DNA of 64,000 nucleotides from Pseudopedobacter alpinus (lineage in GTDB: Bacteria > Bacteroidota > Bacteroidia > Sphingobacteriales > Sphingobacteriaceae), in assembly GCF_042684645.1 (NCBI RefSeq), contig NZ_JBHULV010000028.1:175246-239245 (forward strand), read 5' to 3'. Below, in pieces: positions 29,189 through 38,621 of the stretch (positions are counted from its first letter, which is position 1; each line of letters opens with the position of its first letter). The position numbers and the translations under genes were made by a program. The notes below the pieces were generated by a model. That model ran no database searches and was not told where the DNA came from. It worked only from the letters and a program-made list of their open reading frames with translations.

Positions 29189-31644
29189 TGACAAACACAA
29201 CCCTTTGTATCGCAATACTCTTATGTTTATCATTTTCAAAATTATTTTCACAAAAAAAAATTGAGTTTGAAAATATCATTCAAAAAAATGGAGCAATTCA
29301 ATATGCAACTTTTAAATCAAGGATAGCCTCTAATATAATGCTCAAAAGTTAAACTTACTAAAATAAATAACCAAAAACAATAATGATTTAACTTTTGTTA
29401 AAATTGAAACCCAAGAATTTGGAAAAGGCAACTTTCAGGACAAATTTCAAATTAAAAAAAATGGTATTAAATTAAGAGGAGGTGAACTCCTAATTAATTT
29501 TGATAACAACAACTTGCAATTTATACATGGTTTTTTTGCCGATTTTTTACAGGAGGAATCTTTAATAGAAAAAAATAAATTACTTTTTACAAAAAATGCT
29601 CAAAAATATTTTAATGAAGAAGTTAAATCAAATGATGAAAAACTACTGTCAAGTCCTTTGATTTATTATTTTAACTATAAAATTGAAAAATATCAACTAG
29701 CTTATGAAGTTCATCTTGAAGCTAAAAGCAGTTTCAGAGCAGAAAATGTGTACATAAGTGCGCTTAATGGCGAATTTTTAGGATCAGAAAGTACAATTTG
29801 TAATATTAATTTTCCTGGTACAGCACAAACTCAATACAATGGCACTCAAAATATTACAACAGATGCCACAAATCTTGGCGGTCCATTCATTTTGCGAGAA
29901 ACCAGAGGTCCTAATAATGTGATTATTCATACTAGAAATAATAATTTTGGAGGACTTGAAGTGAATGGTGCGACAGATTTATCTGATAACGATAATAATT
30001 GGACTTTTGCAGAATATGGTAATTTGAGAGCCGGATTTGATGCGCATTGGGGAGCAGAGACAGTATTTGACTATTGGAATACAGTGCATCAACGAAATAG
30101 CATAAACAATGCTGGGTTGCAAATAAATAGTTATTTTAATGTGAATGTTGGTACTAACCCAGTCAATGCTTTTTGGAATAATAATAACAATAATATGTAT
30201 TACGGTAATGGGATAAGTGGTGGCAATGTTACCACTTTAGATGTTTGCGCTCATGAATTTGGACATGGGATTGACAAATTTACGGGCAACTTAGCTTATG
30301 AAAAAGAATCTGGTGCATTAGATGAAGGATTTGCAGATATTTGGGGTGCTTGTGTAGAAGCTTGGCGTACACCCCAAAAACAAAGATGGTTAATTGGTGA
30401 GGATCTGAATATTGGTGCTATACGTAATATGTCTAATCCTAATATGTTTAACCAACCCGATACTTATTTGGGGAATTTTTGGTTAATACAAATGGCTGTA
30501 CTCCAACTGGTGGACAAAATGGAAATGATTTTTGTGGAGTACATACTAATAGTGGAGTATTAAACTATTGGTTCTTTTTATTATCAGATGGAGGTAGCGG
30601 TACTAACGACATTAATAATAACTTTAATGTAAATGGTTTAGGGATAAATACTGGCGCAGCAATAGCTTATAGAACTAAATTATTAATGAATAATTCCTCG
30701 GCAAACTATGCGCTTTGCAGGCAATTGAGTATCCAAGCTGCTATTCAATTATTTGGTAACTGTTCAAATGAGTTATTCAAGTAACTAATGCTTGGTATGC
30801 AGTTGGCGTAGGGTCTGCATGGTCTAGTCCATATTCTTTAAGTCAAGCTTTCACACAAGATTGTAATACGGTAATAGTAAGTAGTAACTTTCCATTATAT
30901 TCAAACGTCACTTGGACTACTACTAATGGGTTATTAATCAATGGAAATAGTTCACCTTATACAACTCAATCAAATACTGTAACTATATCATCTCCTAATG
31001 GAAATAGTGGTGCAATAGTGGCCTCTACAAGCAATAGTTGTGGAACTAATGCAATATCTTTTTGCCCATGCGAACCATGGGATAATCCCTCTATAACATG
31101 GATATACTCTACTCCTATGACCAATGAACCTTTACTGGCACAAGTAAGTCCAGAAAATCCCAATGCTATAAGATATGATTGGTATATTAATGGTCAGTTA
31201 GTAGAAACTACTCCCGGCTCTTTCTTATCTACTTATAATTGGCCTTGTACATCAGATGGTGAAGGATTAACTGTAGTAGCAGTAACAAGTTGCGGAGCAA
31301 CAGCTCCTGTTTATGGTGGTAATTATTCACCTATTTGTTACGGAAGTAGATCATCTTCTAATGTAGAATTATTTCCAAATCCTGCATCAACAACAGTTAA
31401 TATAAAGCTTGCAGATATACTTTTAGAACAAACGAACCAAACAACCACTAGTGTCTCAAGTTTGACAGCAATTACACAAATAAGAGTAATAGATAAAGTT
31501 GGTAATGTAAAAAAAGTGGTTGAGTACTCTAAAGATAATATAAATACAACCTTAGATATATCAGATTTAATTCCAGATGTTTATTATTTAGATATTACTG
31601 ATGGCACTAAACAAGTTAGGAAACCTCTTGTAGTGCGAAGATAA
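29189..31644 (+). pseudogene. Frameshifted M4 (thermolysin-type) metalloprotease with T9SS sorting domain
   Basis: Reading through, one ancestral gene is visible in broken pieces. A signal peptide starts at 29189 (MTNTTLCIAILLCLSFS). A stop appears near 29350. An FTP-like propeptide then resumes in another frame (FVKIETQEFGKG, ELLINFDNNNLQFIHGFF). The catalytic domain follows, with the zinc motif HEFGH (about 30253-30267) and ALDEGFADIWG. A frameshift near 30480 leads into GGQNGNDFCGVHTNSGVLNY, and another near 30775 leads to the C-terminal part. The last ~80 residues (ELFPNPASTTVNIKL to the end) are a type IX secretion C-terminal sorting domain. At least three lesions make activity unlikely. 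Confidence 0.85.
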
Positions 31645-31721
31645 AATATACAAGGTAAGTATCTAATATTAAAAATTTAGGGTTACGATCAGGAAAACTC
31701 ACTTGGTCAGTCCTTCTCATT

Positions 31722-31750
31722 AAAGCTCCTTAATTGGAGCTTTATTTATT
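31722..31750. terminator. Hairpin terminator between the protease remnant and the YitT gene
   Basis: AAAGCTCC-TTAATT-GGAGCTTT followed by ATTTATT on the plus strand. It occupies the same position relative to the YitT-family gene as the kdsB terminator does to the truncated copy. Confidence 0.75.
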
Positions 31751-31756
31751 TACAAC

Positions 31757-32659
31757 CTACCCATGCAACGGCCTCTGTTTAACCATGCCACCATACGTAT
31801 CATCTACAGTATGCATTACAATAAAAGCTTGTTTATCTATGTTCTTAACTAGGTTTCTTAGCTTCGTTACTTCTAATCTGGTAACTACCGTAAAAACAAT
31901 TTTTATGTCTATTTCATCTGGTTGTAAATTTTTAACATAACCTCTTTCCCCTTTATAAATAGTTACTGCCCTACCCATAATTTTAGTAATGGCTTGTCTA
32001 ATTTCTTCGTTTTCTTGAGAAATTATAGTTACACCAATATATTCTTCAACACCGTGAATAATAAAATCAATAGTTTTTGATGCAGATAAATAAGTTAGAA
32101 TGGCATATAAGGCAGTTTCGATATCTATTACCCAAGCTGCAACACTAAAAATTAAAATGTTAAATAAAAGGATGATATCGCCTACGCTTAAACTTACATT
32201 TCTGGAAATAAATAGTGCTAAAACCTCAGTTCCGTCAATTACGGCACCCCCTCTAATGCTTAAACCAATACCACCACCTAAAAAGAAACCTCCAAAAACA
32301 GCTATCAGTAATTTATCGGAAGTTATAATAGGAAAAAATTCAAATGTTAGCATTAAAGCTAAACCCGCTATGGCAAGTACAGTTTTTATAGCAAAAGACT
32401 TAGATATTTGCTTTAAGCCTAATAGTACAAAAGGTATATTTACTAAAACAACTAAAAAGCTTAATGAAAACCCGGTCTTAATATTTAAAAGCAATGAAAT
32501 TCCCATTGCTCCGCCATCTAAAAAATGATTGGGTAGTAAAAAGCTTTTTAATCCGAAAGCAGCAGATGTTATACCCAACAATATAAAAGCAGTTTCTTTT
32601 ATAATTGTAGCAAAATCAGCTTTTCGGTATGCTAATTGTATTTTTCTTTTAAATCCCAT
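31757..32659 (-). CDS. YitT family membrane protein with C-terminal DUF2179
   Basis: A 300-residue inner-membrane protein of the YitT/DUF161 family. An N-terminal half has about five hydrophobic segments, including the glycine-rich loop FGGFFLGGGIGLSIRGGAVIDG. A C-terminal cytoplasmic DUF2179 domain of about 85 residues begins near VTIISQENEEI. The physiological role is unsettled. It is the intact member of the duplicated pair, and its partial copy is at 27939-28493. Confidence 0.9.
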   Translation of the reverse strand: MGFKRKIQLAYRKADFATIIKETAFILLGITSAAFGLKSFLLPNHFLDGGAMGISLLLNIKTGFSLSFLVVLVNIPFVLLGLKQISKSFAIKTVLAIAGLALMLTFEFFPIITSDKLLIAVFGGFFLGGGIGLSIRGGAVIDGTEVLALFISRNVSLSVGDIILLFNILIFSVAAWVIDIETALYAILTYLSASKTIDFIIHGVEEYIGVTIISQENEEIRQAITKIMGRAVTIYKGERGYVKNLQPDEIDIKIVFTVVTRLEVTKLRNLVKNIDKQAFIVMHTVDDTYGGMVKQRPLHG

Positions 32660-32721
32660 ATCTTAACAAAGATAAAATTCAATCTATAAAAACATATTTT
32701 ATCATAAAAAAAACTAAAAAA

Positions 32722-34089
32722 ATGACCCTAAAAAGTATAAATCCATACAATAACAAACTTATTAAAAACTATGAGGAGTTTGATTCGAAGAAAATTGAAG
32801 TCGAAATTAGAAAAAGTGACATTGCATGGAAAAAATGGCGTTTAACAAGCTACAAAGAAAGAGCGGAATTAATGTTAAATCTCGCCTCTTTACTCAAAAC
32901 AGAAAAAAGTAAAATAGCAAACCTAATGACTGAAGAAATGGGTAAAACTATTTTAGCTGGCGAAGCAGAAATTGAAAAGTGTGCTTTAGTTTGTGAATAT
33001 TATGCAAAAAACACCGAAAAATTTTTAGAAGATGAACTCATTAAAACTGAAGCTTCTAAAAGCTATATAACTTTTAAACCTATTGGTTTAGTATTAGCTG
33101 TTATGCCTTGGAATTTCCCGTTTTGGCAGGTATTTAGGTTTTTAGCTCCTAATTTAATGGCTGGTAATTGCGGTGTTTTAAAACATGCCTCAAACGTTTC
33201 TGGCTGTGCGTTACTGATAGAAAAGCTGGTTATTAAAGCTGGTTTTCCTAAAAATGTTTTTAAAACATTATTGGTGAGTGGTAAAAATATGAATCAGATT
33301 ATTGAAAACCCATTAATAAAAGCAGTTACTTTAACTGGCAGCACCGCTACTGGTAAAAAAGTAGCGGAGAAAGCTGGTTCGGTATTAAAAAAATGTGTTT
33401 TAGAATTAGGCGGCAGCGACCCTTACCTAGTTTTAGCAGATGCAGATTTAGAGCAAGCTGCGGAAGCTTGTGTAAATGCCAGACTGATAAACAGTGGGCA
33501 AAGTTGTATAGCAGCAAAACGTTTTATTGTGGTAAAATCTGTAGAAGAAGATTTCCTGAAACTGTTTAAAGCCAAAATGCAGTTAAAAAAAGTTGGCAAC
33601 CCTATGCTTAAAGAAATAGATTTAGGCCCAATGGCAAGTACAGAACTTAGAGACGAATTACATAAACAAGTTAAACAATCTATAAAACTAGGGGCAAAAT
33701 GTATTTTAGGTGGCCAAATACCAAAATTAAAGGGAGCTTTTTATCCGCCTACCATTTTAACAAATGTAAAAAAAGGAATGCCTGCTTACGATGATGAACT
33801 TTTTGGGCCAGTTGCGGCAATAATTACTGTAAAAAACACCAAAGAAGCCATAAAAATAGCTAATGACACCGTTTTTGGATTGGGCGCAGCAGTATTTACG
33901 CAAGACACCAAAAAAGGGAATTCAATTGCACAAAATGAGATTGAAGCGGGAAGTGTTTTTGTAAATGAAGGCGTAAAATCAGACCCAAGATTGCCATTTG
34001 GCGGTATCAATCAATCTGGTTATGGCCGCGAATTAAGTTTGTATGGTTTATTAGAGTTTATGAACATTAAAACTATATCGGTAAAATAA
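32722..34089 (+). CDS. NAD(P)-dependent aldehyde dehydrogenase (succinate-semialdehyde type)
   Basis: A 455-residue aldehyde dehydrogenase. The general-base glutamate is in LELGGSDPYLV (about residue 228) and the catalytic cysteine in NSGQSCIAAKRFIV (about residue 262). The cofactor region TLTGSTATGKKVA and the NFPFWQVFR segment are typical of the succinate-semialdehyde dehydrogenase (GabD/Sad) branch, and its shorter length fits that branch. The physiological substrate is inferred from family resemblance only. It converges on the TPR gene with a 7-bp gap. Confidence 0.88.
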   Translation: MTLKSINPYNNKLIKNYEEFDSKKIEVEIRKSDIAWKKWRLTSYKERAELMLNLASLLKTEKSKIANLMTEEMGKTILAGEAEIEKCALVCEYYAKNTEKFLEDELIKTEASKSYITFKPIGLVLAVMPWNFPFWQVFRFLAPNLMAGNCGVLKHASNVSGCALLIEKLVIKAGFPKNVFKTLLVSGKNMNQIIENPLIKAVTLTGSTATGKKVAEKAGSVLKKCVLELGGSDPYLVLADADLEQAAEACVNARLINSGQSCIAAKRFIVVKSVEEDFLKLFKAKMQLKKVGNPMLKEIDLGPMASTELRDELHKQVKQSIKLGAKCILGGQIPKLKGAFYPPTILTNVKKGMPAYDDELFGPVAAIITVKNTKEAIKIANDTVFGLGAAVFTQDTKKGNSIAQNEIEAGSVFVNEGVKSDPRLPFGGINQSGYGRELSLYGLLEFMNIKTISVK

Positions 34090-34096
34090 TTTAAAC

Positions 34097-34720
34097 CTAT
34101 TTAATGTCAGCTAGTAATTGCTTCGATTTTTCAATTTGTGCATTAATATCTCGACGAAAGCCTCCTTCTTCTAAAACTTTTTGAAAATCAGCGATAGATG
34201 CGTTTGCAGCATTTATTGCTGCAACTTTATTGTAAATATCTGCAACCCTTTGGCTTCTGTAAATTGCATATTCTTGATAAGCTAAGCCTCTGTTCTGATA
34301 CAATTTGTAATCTGAAGGAGTAAAATCTAAAGCAGTAGTGAAATCTTTTATAGCGCCATGTATTAATTTTCCTCTCTCCGTAGATTTATAATCTTTTATA
34401 GTTCCAGATAAAAGTACTTTAGCCTTACCTCTGTAATAATACGCAGCGGTTTCGGTCGGTTTCATTGCAATTAATTTATTAAAAGCATCTATAGATTTTC
34501 TATACTCTAAAGCGTGGTAATTAGAATAACCCATTAACCACAATGCATTCATATTAGAATTGTCTTTTACGTAGGCTTGTTCAAAATAATTTGCAGCCGC
34601 AGTAAAGTTACCTCCACTCATTTCTTTTTGTCCCATCCTTTCGTAAGGTGTGGTTTGTGCCAAAACTGTTTTAGCACCAAAAGTGAAGCTTATAAATAAT
34701 AAAATAAGATGTGTTTTCAT
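34097..34720 (-). CDS. Exported tetratricopeptide repeat protein
   Basis: A 207-residue protein with a signal peptide (hydrophobic run, cleavage likely after TVLAQ). Three to four TPR units follow, recognisable from NFTAAANYFEQAYVKDNSN, YRKSIDAFNKLIAMKPTET and the unit ending ALDFTPSDYKLYQNRGLAY. TPR arrays form protein-binding superhelices, here in the periplasm. No partner is evident. Confidence 0.83.
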   Translation of the reverse strand: MKTHLILLFISFTFGAKTVLAQTTPYERMGQKEMSGGNFTAAANYFEQAYVKDNSNMNALWLMGYSNYHALEYRKSIDAFNKLIAMKPTETAAYYYRGKAKVLLSGTIKDYKSTERGKLIHGAIKDFTTALDFTPSDYKLYQNRGLAYQEYAIYRSQRVADIYNKVAAINAANASIADFQKVLEEGGFRRDINAQIEKSKQLLADIK

Positions 34721-34863
34721 TAAAATTAGGCAAAGCCCTTAAATTCAAATTTAATATTATAAATTTATTAACGTTAATTTTTGCAATATATTTCTTAATC
34801 ACACACCTGACGTATTTTCATCATATTTTTAGTCAAAATTTAAAATTATTGTTTAAAAAAGCG

Positions 34864-34879
34864 TTGGCATAAAGCTTGT
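34864..34879 (+). promoter_or_regulatory. Candidate sigma-54 type promoter upstream of lon
   Basis: TTGGCATAAAGCTTGT has the -24 GG and a G exactly ten bases later at the -12 position, where GT replaces the consensus GC. It lies about 80 bp before the lon ATG. The match is partial. Confidence 0.25.
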
Positions 34880-34957
34880 GAAATATACTGTCTTAAATTT
34901 AAAAGCCTACTTTACAGCAAACACTGTCAAATTGGCGTTTCAACATAAAATATATAC

Positions 34958-37438
34958 ATGAGTAATTTTGATCAGTTCGACTTTCACCAAGCTTCGCCAT
35001 TAATAAATGAAGATACAGAGTTTTTTCCTTTGATGTCACCGGAAGATGAAGAGGAAATGAATAATGAACAAACACCAGAGATATTATCAATACTTCCATT
35101 AAGAAATACTGTTTTATTTCCGGGAGTAGTAATTCCTATTACTGTTGGCAGAGATAAATCAATTAAATTGATAAAAGATGCATATAAAGGTGACAAAATA
35201 ATTGGTGTTGTTTCCCAAAAGGATGTTAATGTAGAAGACCCAACATTTGAAGAGCTAAATACTGTGGGTACTGTGGCGGTAATTGTAAAAATGCTACAAA
35301 TGCCAGATGGCAACACAACTGTAATTATACAAGGTAAAAACAGGTTTCAATTAGGAGAGTTAAATCAATCTGAACCCTATATTAAAGCTAGCGTTCAAAA
35401 ATTTGTAGAAATAAGACCTAAAGTTGATAAAGAATTTAAAGCAATGGTTGCTTCTGTAAAGGAGTTAGCCATGCAAATTATTCAATTTTCGCCAAACATC
35501 CCATCAGAAGCTGCTTTGGCAATTAAAAATATTGATAGTTTACCATTTTTAATCAATTTTATTTCATCTAACATGAATGCAACAGTTGCTGATAAGCAAT
35601 TGATGTTAGAAGTTGCCAATTTAAGAGACCGAGCTAATTTGGTACTTACCCATTTAAGTGCCGAACTGCAAATGTTAGAGCTTAAAAACCAAATACAAAG
35701 CAGGGTAAAAGTTGATTTAGACAAGCAACAGAGAGATTATTTTTTAAATCAACAATTAAAAACCATACAAGAAGAACTGGGAGGCAACTCACCAGATATG
35801 GAAATTGATGATTTAAGAAAAAAAGGAAGTAAGAAACAATGGAGCAAAGAAACTTCTATTCATTTTAATAAAGAATTAGATAAGCTAGCTCGTATGAATC
35901 CGGCTGCAGCCGATTATTCTGTACAAATTAATTATTTAGAAGTTTTATTAGACCTGCCTTGGGGAACTTTTACCAAAGACAATTTCGACTTAAAAAGAGC
36001 CGAGAAGATTTTAGACAAAGACCATTATGGTTTAGATAAGGTAAAGAAACGTATTATTGAGTATTTAGCTGTTTTAAAGTTAAAACACAATATGAAAGCC
36101 CCAATTTTATGCTTGGTAGGCCCTCCGGGAGTTGGTAAAACATCACTTGGTAAATCTATTGCAAAAGCATTAGGTCGTAAATATGTGCGTATGGCTTTGG
36201 GAGGTATTAGAGATGAAGCGGAAATTCGCGGTCATCGTAAAACCTATATTGGTGCAATGCCAGGTAGGGTAATTCAATCATTAAAAAAAGCTGGTTCATC
36301 AAACCCAGTATTTGTTTTAGATGAAATTGATAAAGTTGGTAACGATTTTAGAGGTGACCCTTCTTCTGCACTTTTAGAAGTTTTAGACCCTGAACAAAAC
36401 AATGCTTTTGCCGATAATTTTGTTGAATTAGATTACGATTTATCTAATGTTATGTTTATTGCAACTGCAAATTCATTAAGTTCTATACAGCCCGCTTTGC
36501 TAGATAGGATGGAAATTATTGAAGTAAATGGTTATACCATTGAAGAAAAGGTAGAAATTGCTAAAAAGCATTTACTACCCAAACAAAAAGAAACACACGG
36601 TTTAAAAGCGAAAGACATTGCCTTAAAACCAACCATTATTGAGAAAATAATTGAAGATTATACTCGCGAATCTGGTGTACGTAGTTTAGAAAAAACTATA
36701 GGCTCTGTAGTACGTGGCGCAGCAACCAAAATAGCCATGGAAGAAGAATATAACACCAATTTTTCTTACGAAGATGTACAAAAAACATTAGGCCCAGCTT
36801 TTTTTGATAAAGATGCTTATGAAGGCAATGATGTTGCTGGTGTAGTTACAGGTTTAGCATGGACATCTGTTGGTGGCGATATTTTATTTATTGAAGCAAG
36901 TTTAAGCCCAGGTAAAGGTAAAATGACTTTAACCGGTAATTTAGGAGATGTAATGAAAGAATCGGCCGTGATTGCTTTGGCCTATATAAGAGCGCATGCA
37001 GAAGATTTAGGTATTGATTACCGAGTTTTTGACCAATGGGATTTACACATTCATGTACCAGCGGGAGCAACACCTAAAGACGGACCATCTGCTGGTATAA
37101 CTATGTTAACAGCTTTAACATCTGTATTTACGCAACGCCAAGTTAAAAACCACTTAGCTATGACCGGCGAAATTACCTTGAGAGGGAAAGTATTGCCTGT
37201 TGGCGGAATTAAAGAAAAAATATTAGCAGCAAAAAGAGCAAATATTAAAGATGTGATTTTGTGTAAATCTAACGAAAAAGACATTTTAGAAATTAAAGCA
37301 GACTATATAAAAGACATGAGTTTTCATTACGTGAGCAATATGCTTGATGTTGTAAAACTGGCTTTAATGCCTAACAAAGTTAAAAATGCTTTAAATATTG
37401 TTTACCGAGACGAAAAAAAACAAGAATCTGTAAGTTAA
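34958..37438 (+). CDS. lon: ATP-dependent protease Lon
   Basis: An 826-residue cytoplasmic AAA+ serine protease that degrades misfolded and regulatory proteins. Its N-terminal substrate-binding LAN domain starts at LPLRNTVLFPGVV. The AAA domain has Walker A GPPGVGKTSLGKS (about residues 388-400) and Walker B VFVLDEIDKVG. The protease domain contains KDGPSAGITM with the catalytic serine near residue 711 and GGIKEK with the catalytic lysine near 752. The N-terminal ~40 acidic residues are typical of Bacteroidota Lon. A terminator follows the stop. Confidence 0.97.
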   Translation: MSNFDQFDFHQASPLINEDTEFFPLMSPEDEEEMNNEQTPEILSILPLRNTVLFPGVVIPITVGRDKSIKLIKDAYKGDKIIGVVSQKDVNVEDPTFEELNTVGTVAVIVKMLQMPDGNTTVIIQGKNRFQLGELNQSEPYIKASVQKFVEIRPKVDKEFKAMVASVKELAMQIIQFSPNIPSEAALAIKNIDSLPFLINFISSNMNATVADKQLMLEVANLRDRANLVLTHLSAELQMLELKNQIQSRVKVDLDKQQRDYFLNQQLKTIQEELGGNSPDMEIDDLRKKGSKKQWSKETSIHFNKELDKLARMNPAAADYSVQINYLEVLLDLPWGTFTKDNFDLKRAEKILDKDHYGLDKVKKRIIEYLAVLKLKHNMKAPILCLVGPPGVGKTSLGKSIAKALGRKYVRMALGGIRDEAEIRGHRKTYIGAMPGRVIQSLKKAGSSNPVFVLDEIDKVGNDFRGDPSSALLEVLDPEQNNAFADNFVELDYDLSNVMFIATANSLSSIQPALLDRMEIIEVNGYTIEEKVEIAKKHLLPKQKETHGLKAKDIALKPTIIEKIIEDYTRESGVRSLEKTIGSVVRGAATKIAMEEEYNTNFSYEDVQKTLGPAFFDKDAYEGNDVAGVVTGLAWTSVGGDILFIEASLSPGKGKMTLTGNLGDVMKESAVIALAYIRAHAEDLGIDYRVFDQWDLHIHVPAGATPKDGPSAGITMLTALTSVFTQRQVKNHLAMTGEITLRGKVLPVGGIKEKILAAKRANIKDVILCKSNEKDILEIKADYIKDMSFHYVSNMLDVVKLALMPNKVKNALNIVYRDEKKQESVS

Positions 37439-37472
37439 TTGCAAAAGCAAACTAAATTATTATTGTAAATTT

Positions 37473-37498
37473 AAAGCCGAATTCTTTCGGCTTTTTTT
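37473..37498 (+). terminator. Intrinsic terminator after lon, abutting the next start codon
   Basis: AAAGCCGAA-TTC-TTTCGGCTTT with a run of seven T. The ATG of the LpxR-like gene begins at the very next base. Confidence 0.85.
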
Positions 37499-38443
37499 AT
37501 GCGCTTTCTTTTTTTTATTTCTTTTTTAATTCTTTTAACTTTTAACACTGCTGCGCAAAATAATTTTTACAAAAGCGAATTGGGCTTTAAATCTGAAAAT
37601 GATGCTTATTTAGGCACTAAACAAGACAGATATTATACCAACGGATTATTTATAAGTTTTAAGCAAGCTTTTGAAAACAAAAGAGATACCAGTACAAAAA
37701 AAATATGGAGTGTAAGTTTAGGGCAAGAAATGTACAACGCTTTTTCTGGTCAAGTTACAGCTATTGAAAACATAGATAGACCATTTACCGCATATTTATA
37801 CCTAGGCGGAAGCTTGCAATGGTTAAAAAAAAATGAAAATAGCGTTAAAATTGAAACACAAATTGGCACAATTGGTCCTGATGCGCAAGGAGAAGAGTTA
37901 CAAACATTTTTACATGAAACTGTTGGCTTTTACCCAATATCTGGTTGGCAGTTTCAACTAAATAACGAAATTGGTTTTAATGCTGTGGCAAATTTTCATT
38001 ACTTTTTAACACGAAATAAAAGTAAAAATTTAGATTTATCATTACCTATTAAAGCAAATTTAGGCAATACTTACAGCGGCTTAAATGTTGGTATTTTAGT
38101 AAGAACCGGAAGTTTAAACCCATTTTACCATTCGGTGGCAACGCAAAGTAATGTTGCTACAAAACAGCAACAAAATTTAAAGCCACAAGAATTTTATTTC
38201 TATTTAAAACCAAGTTTAAATTTTGTTGCATATAATGCCACCATACAAGGTGGTTTATTTAGAGATGATAAAGGACCTGTTTCTTTTAATCCGAAACGAT
38301 TTGTGCTTGCTCAAGATATTGGCATAGCTTATGCCAAAAATAGGTGGACAGCTAACTTTACTGTTGTTTTTAAAACTAAAGAGATAGAAAACTTAAGAAA
38401 ATCTGAGCAATATGGCTCTTTAGATTTGTATTATAGGTTTTAA
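37499..38443 (+). CDS. LpxR-like outer membrane lipid A deacylase family protein
   Basis: A 314-residue protein with a signal peptide (about residues 1-19, ending NTAAQ) and a beta-barrel pattern of alternating strands ending in the aromatic YYRF. The N-terminal ENDAYLGTKQDRYYTNG matches the LpxR/DUF2219 family, whose characterised members remove the 3'-O-linked acyl chains of lipid A. Whether this homologue has that activity is inference. The start codon abuts the lon terminator, leaving no room for an ordinary leader, so an internal start or partial read-through is worth checking. Confidence 0.78.
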   Translation: MRFLFFISFLILLTFNTAAQNNFYKSELGFKSENDAYLGTKQDRYYTNGLFISFKQAFENKRDTSTKKIWSVSLGQEMYNAFSGQVTAIENIDRPFTAYLYLGGSLQWLKKNENSVKIETQIGTIGPDAQGEELQTFLHETVGFYPISGWQFQLNNEIGFNAVANFHYFLTRNKSKNLDLSLPIKANLGNTYSGLNVGILVRTGSLNPFYHSVATQSNVATKQQQNLKPQEFYFYLKPSLNFVAYNATIQGGLFRDDKGPVSFNPKRFVLAQDIGIAYAKNRWTANFTVVFKTKEIENLRKSEQYGSLDLYYRF

Positions 38444-38621
38444 AATGTTTAAAATAATCATCCACTTCGTAATTTTTTACATGGTAGATTTTATTTAGAA
38501 ATGTATAAGTTTAGTGCTACAATACCATACATAGATTACACCTTCAAAAATAAACAGACTACACATTTCGCAACCTTTATCCCTATTGTTATCAGGTTAA
38601 ATTATGTCAATTACATAACCA

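Noticed and set aside
30966..31163. Minus-strand frame inside the protease remnant
   Set aside because: It is a shadow of the protease C-terminal coding region, which has a recognisable protein on the other strand.
35482..37284. Minus-strand frames inside lon
   Set aside because: They mirror lon codons, and no family features are present.
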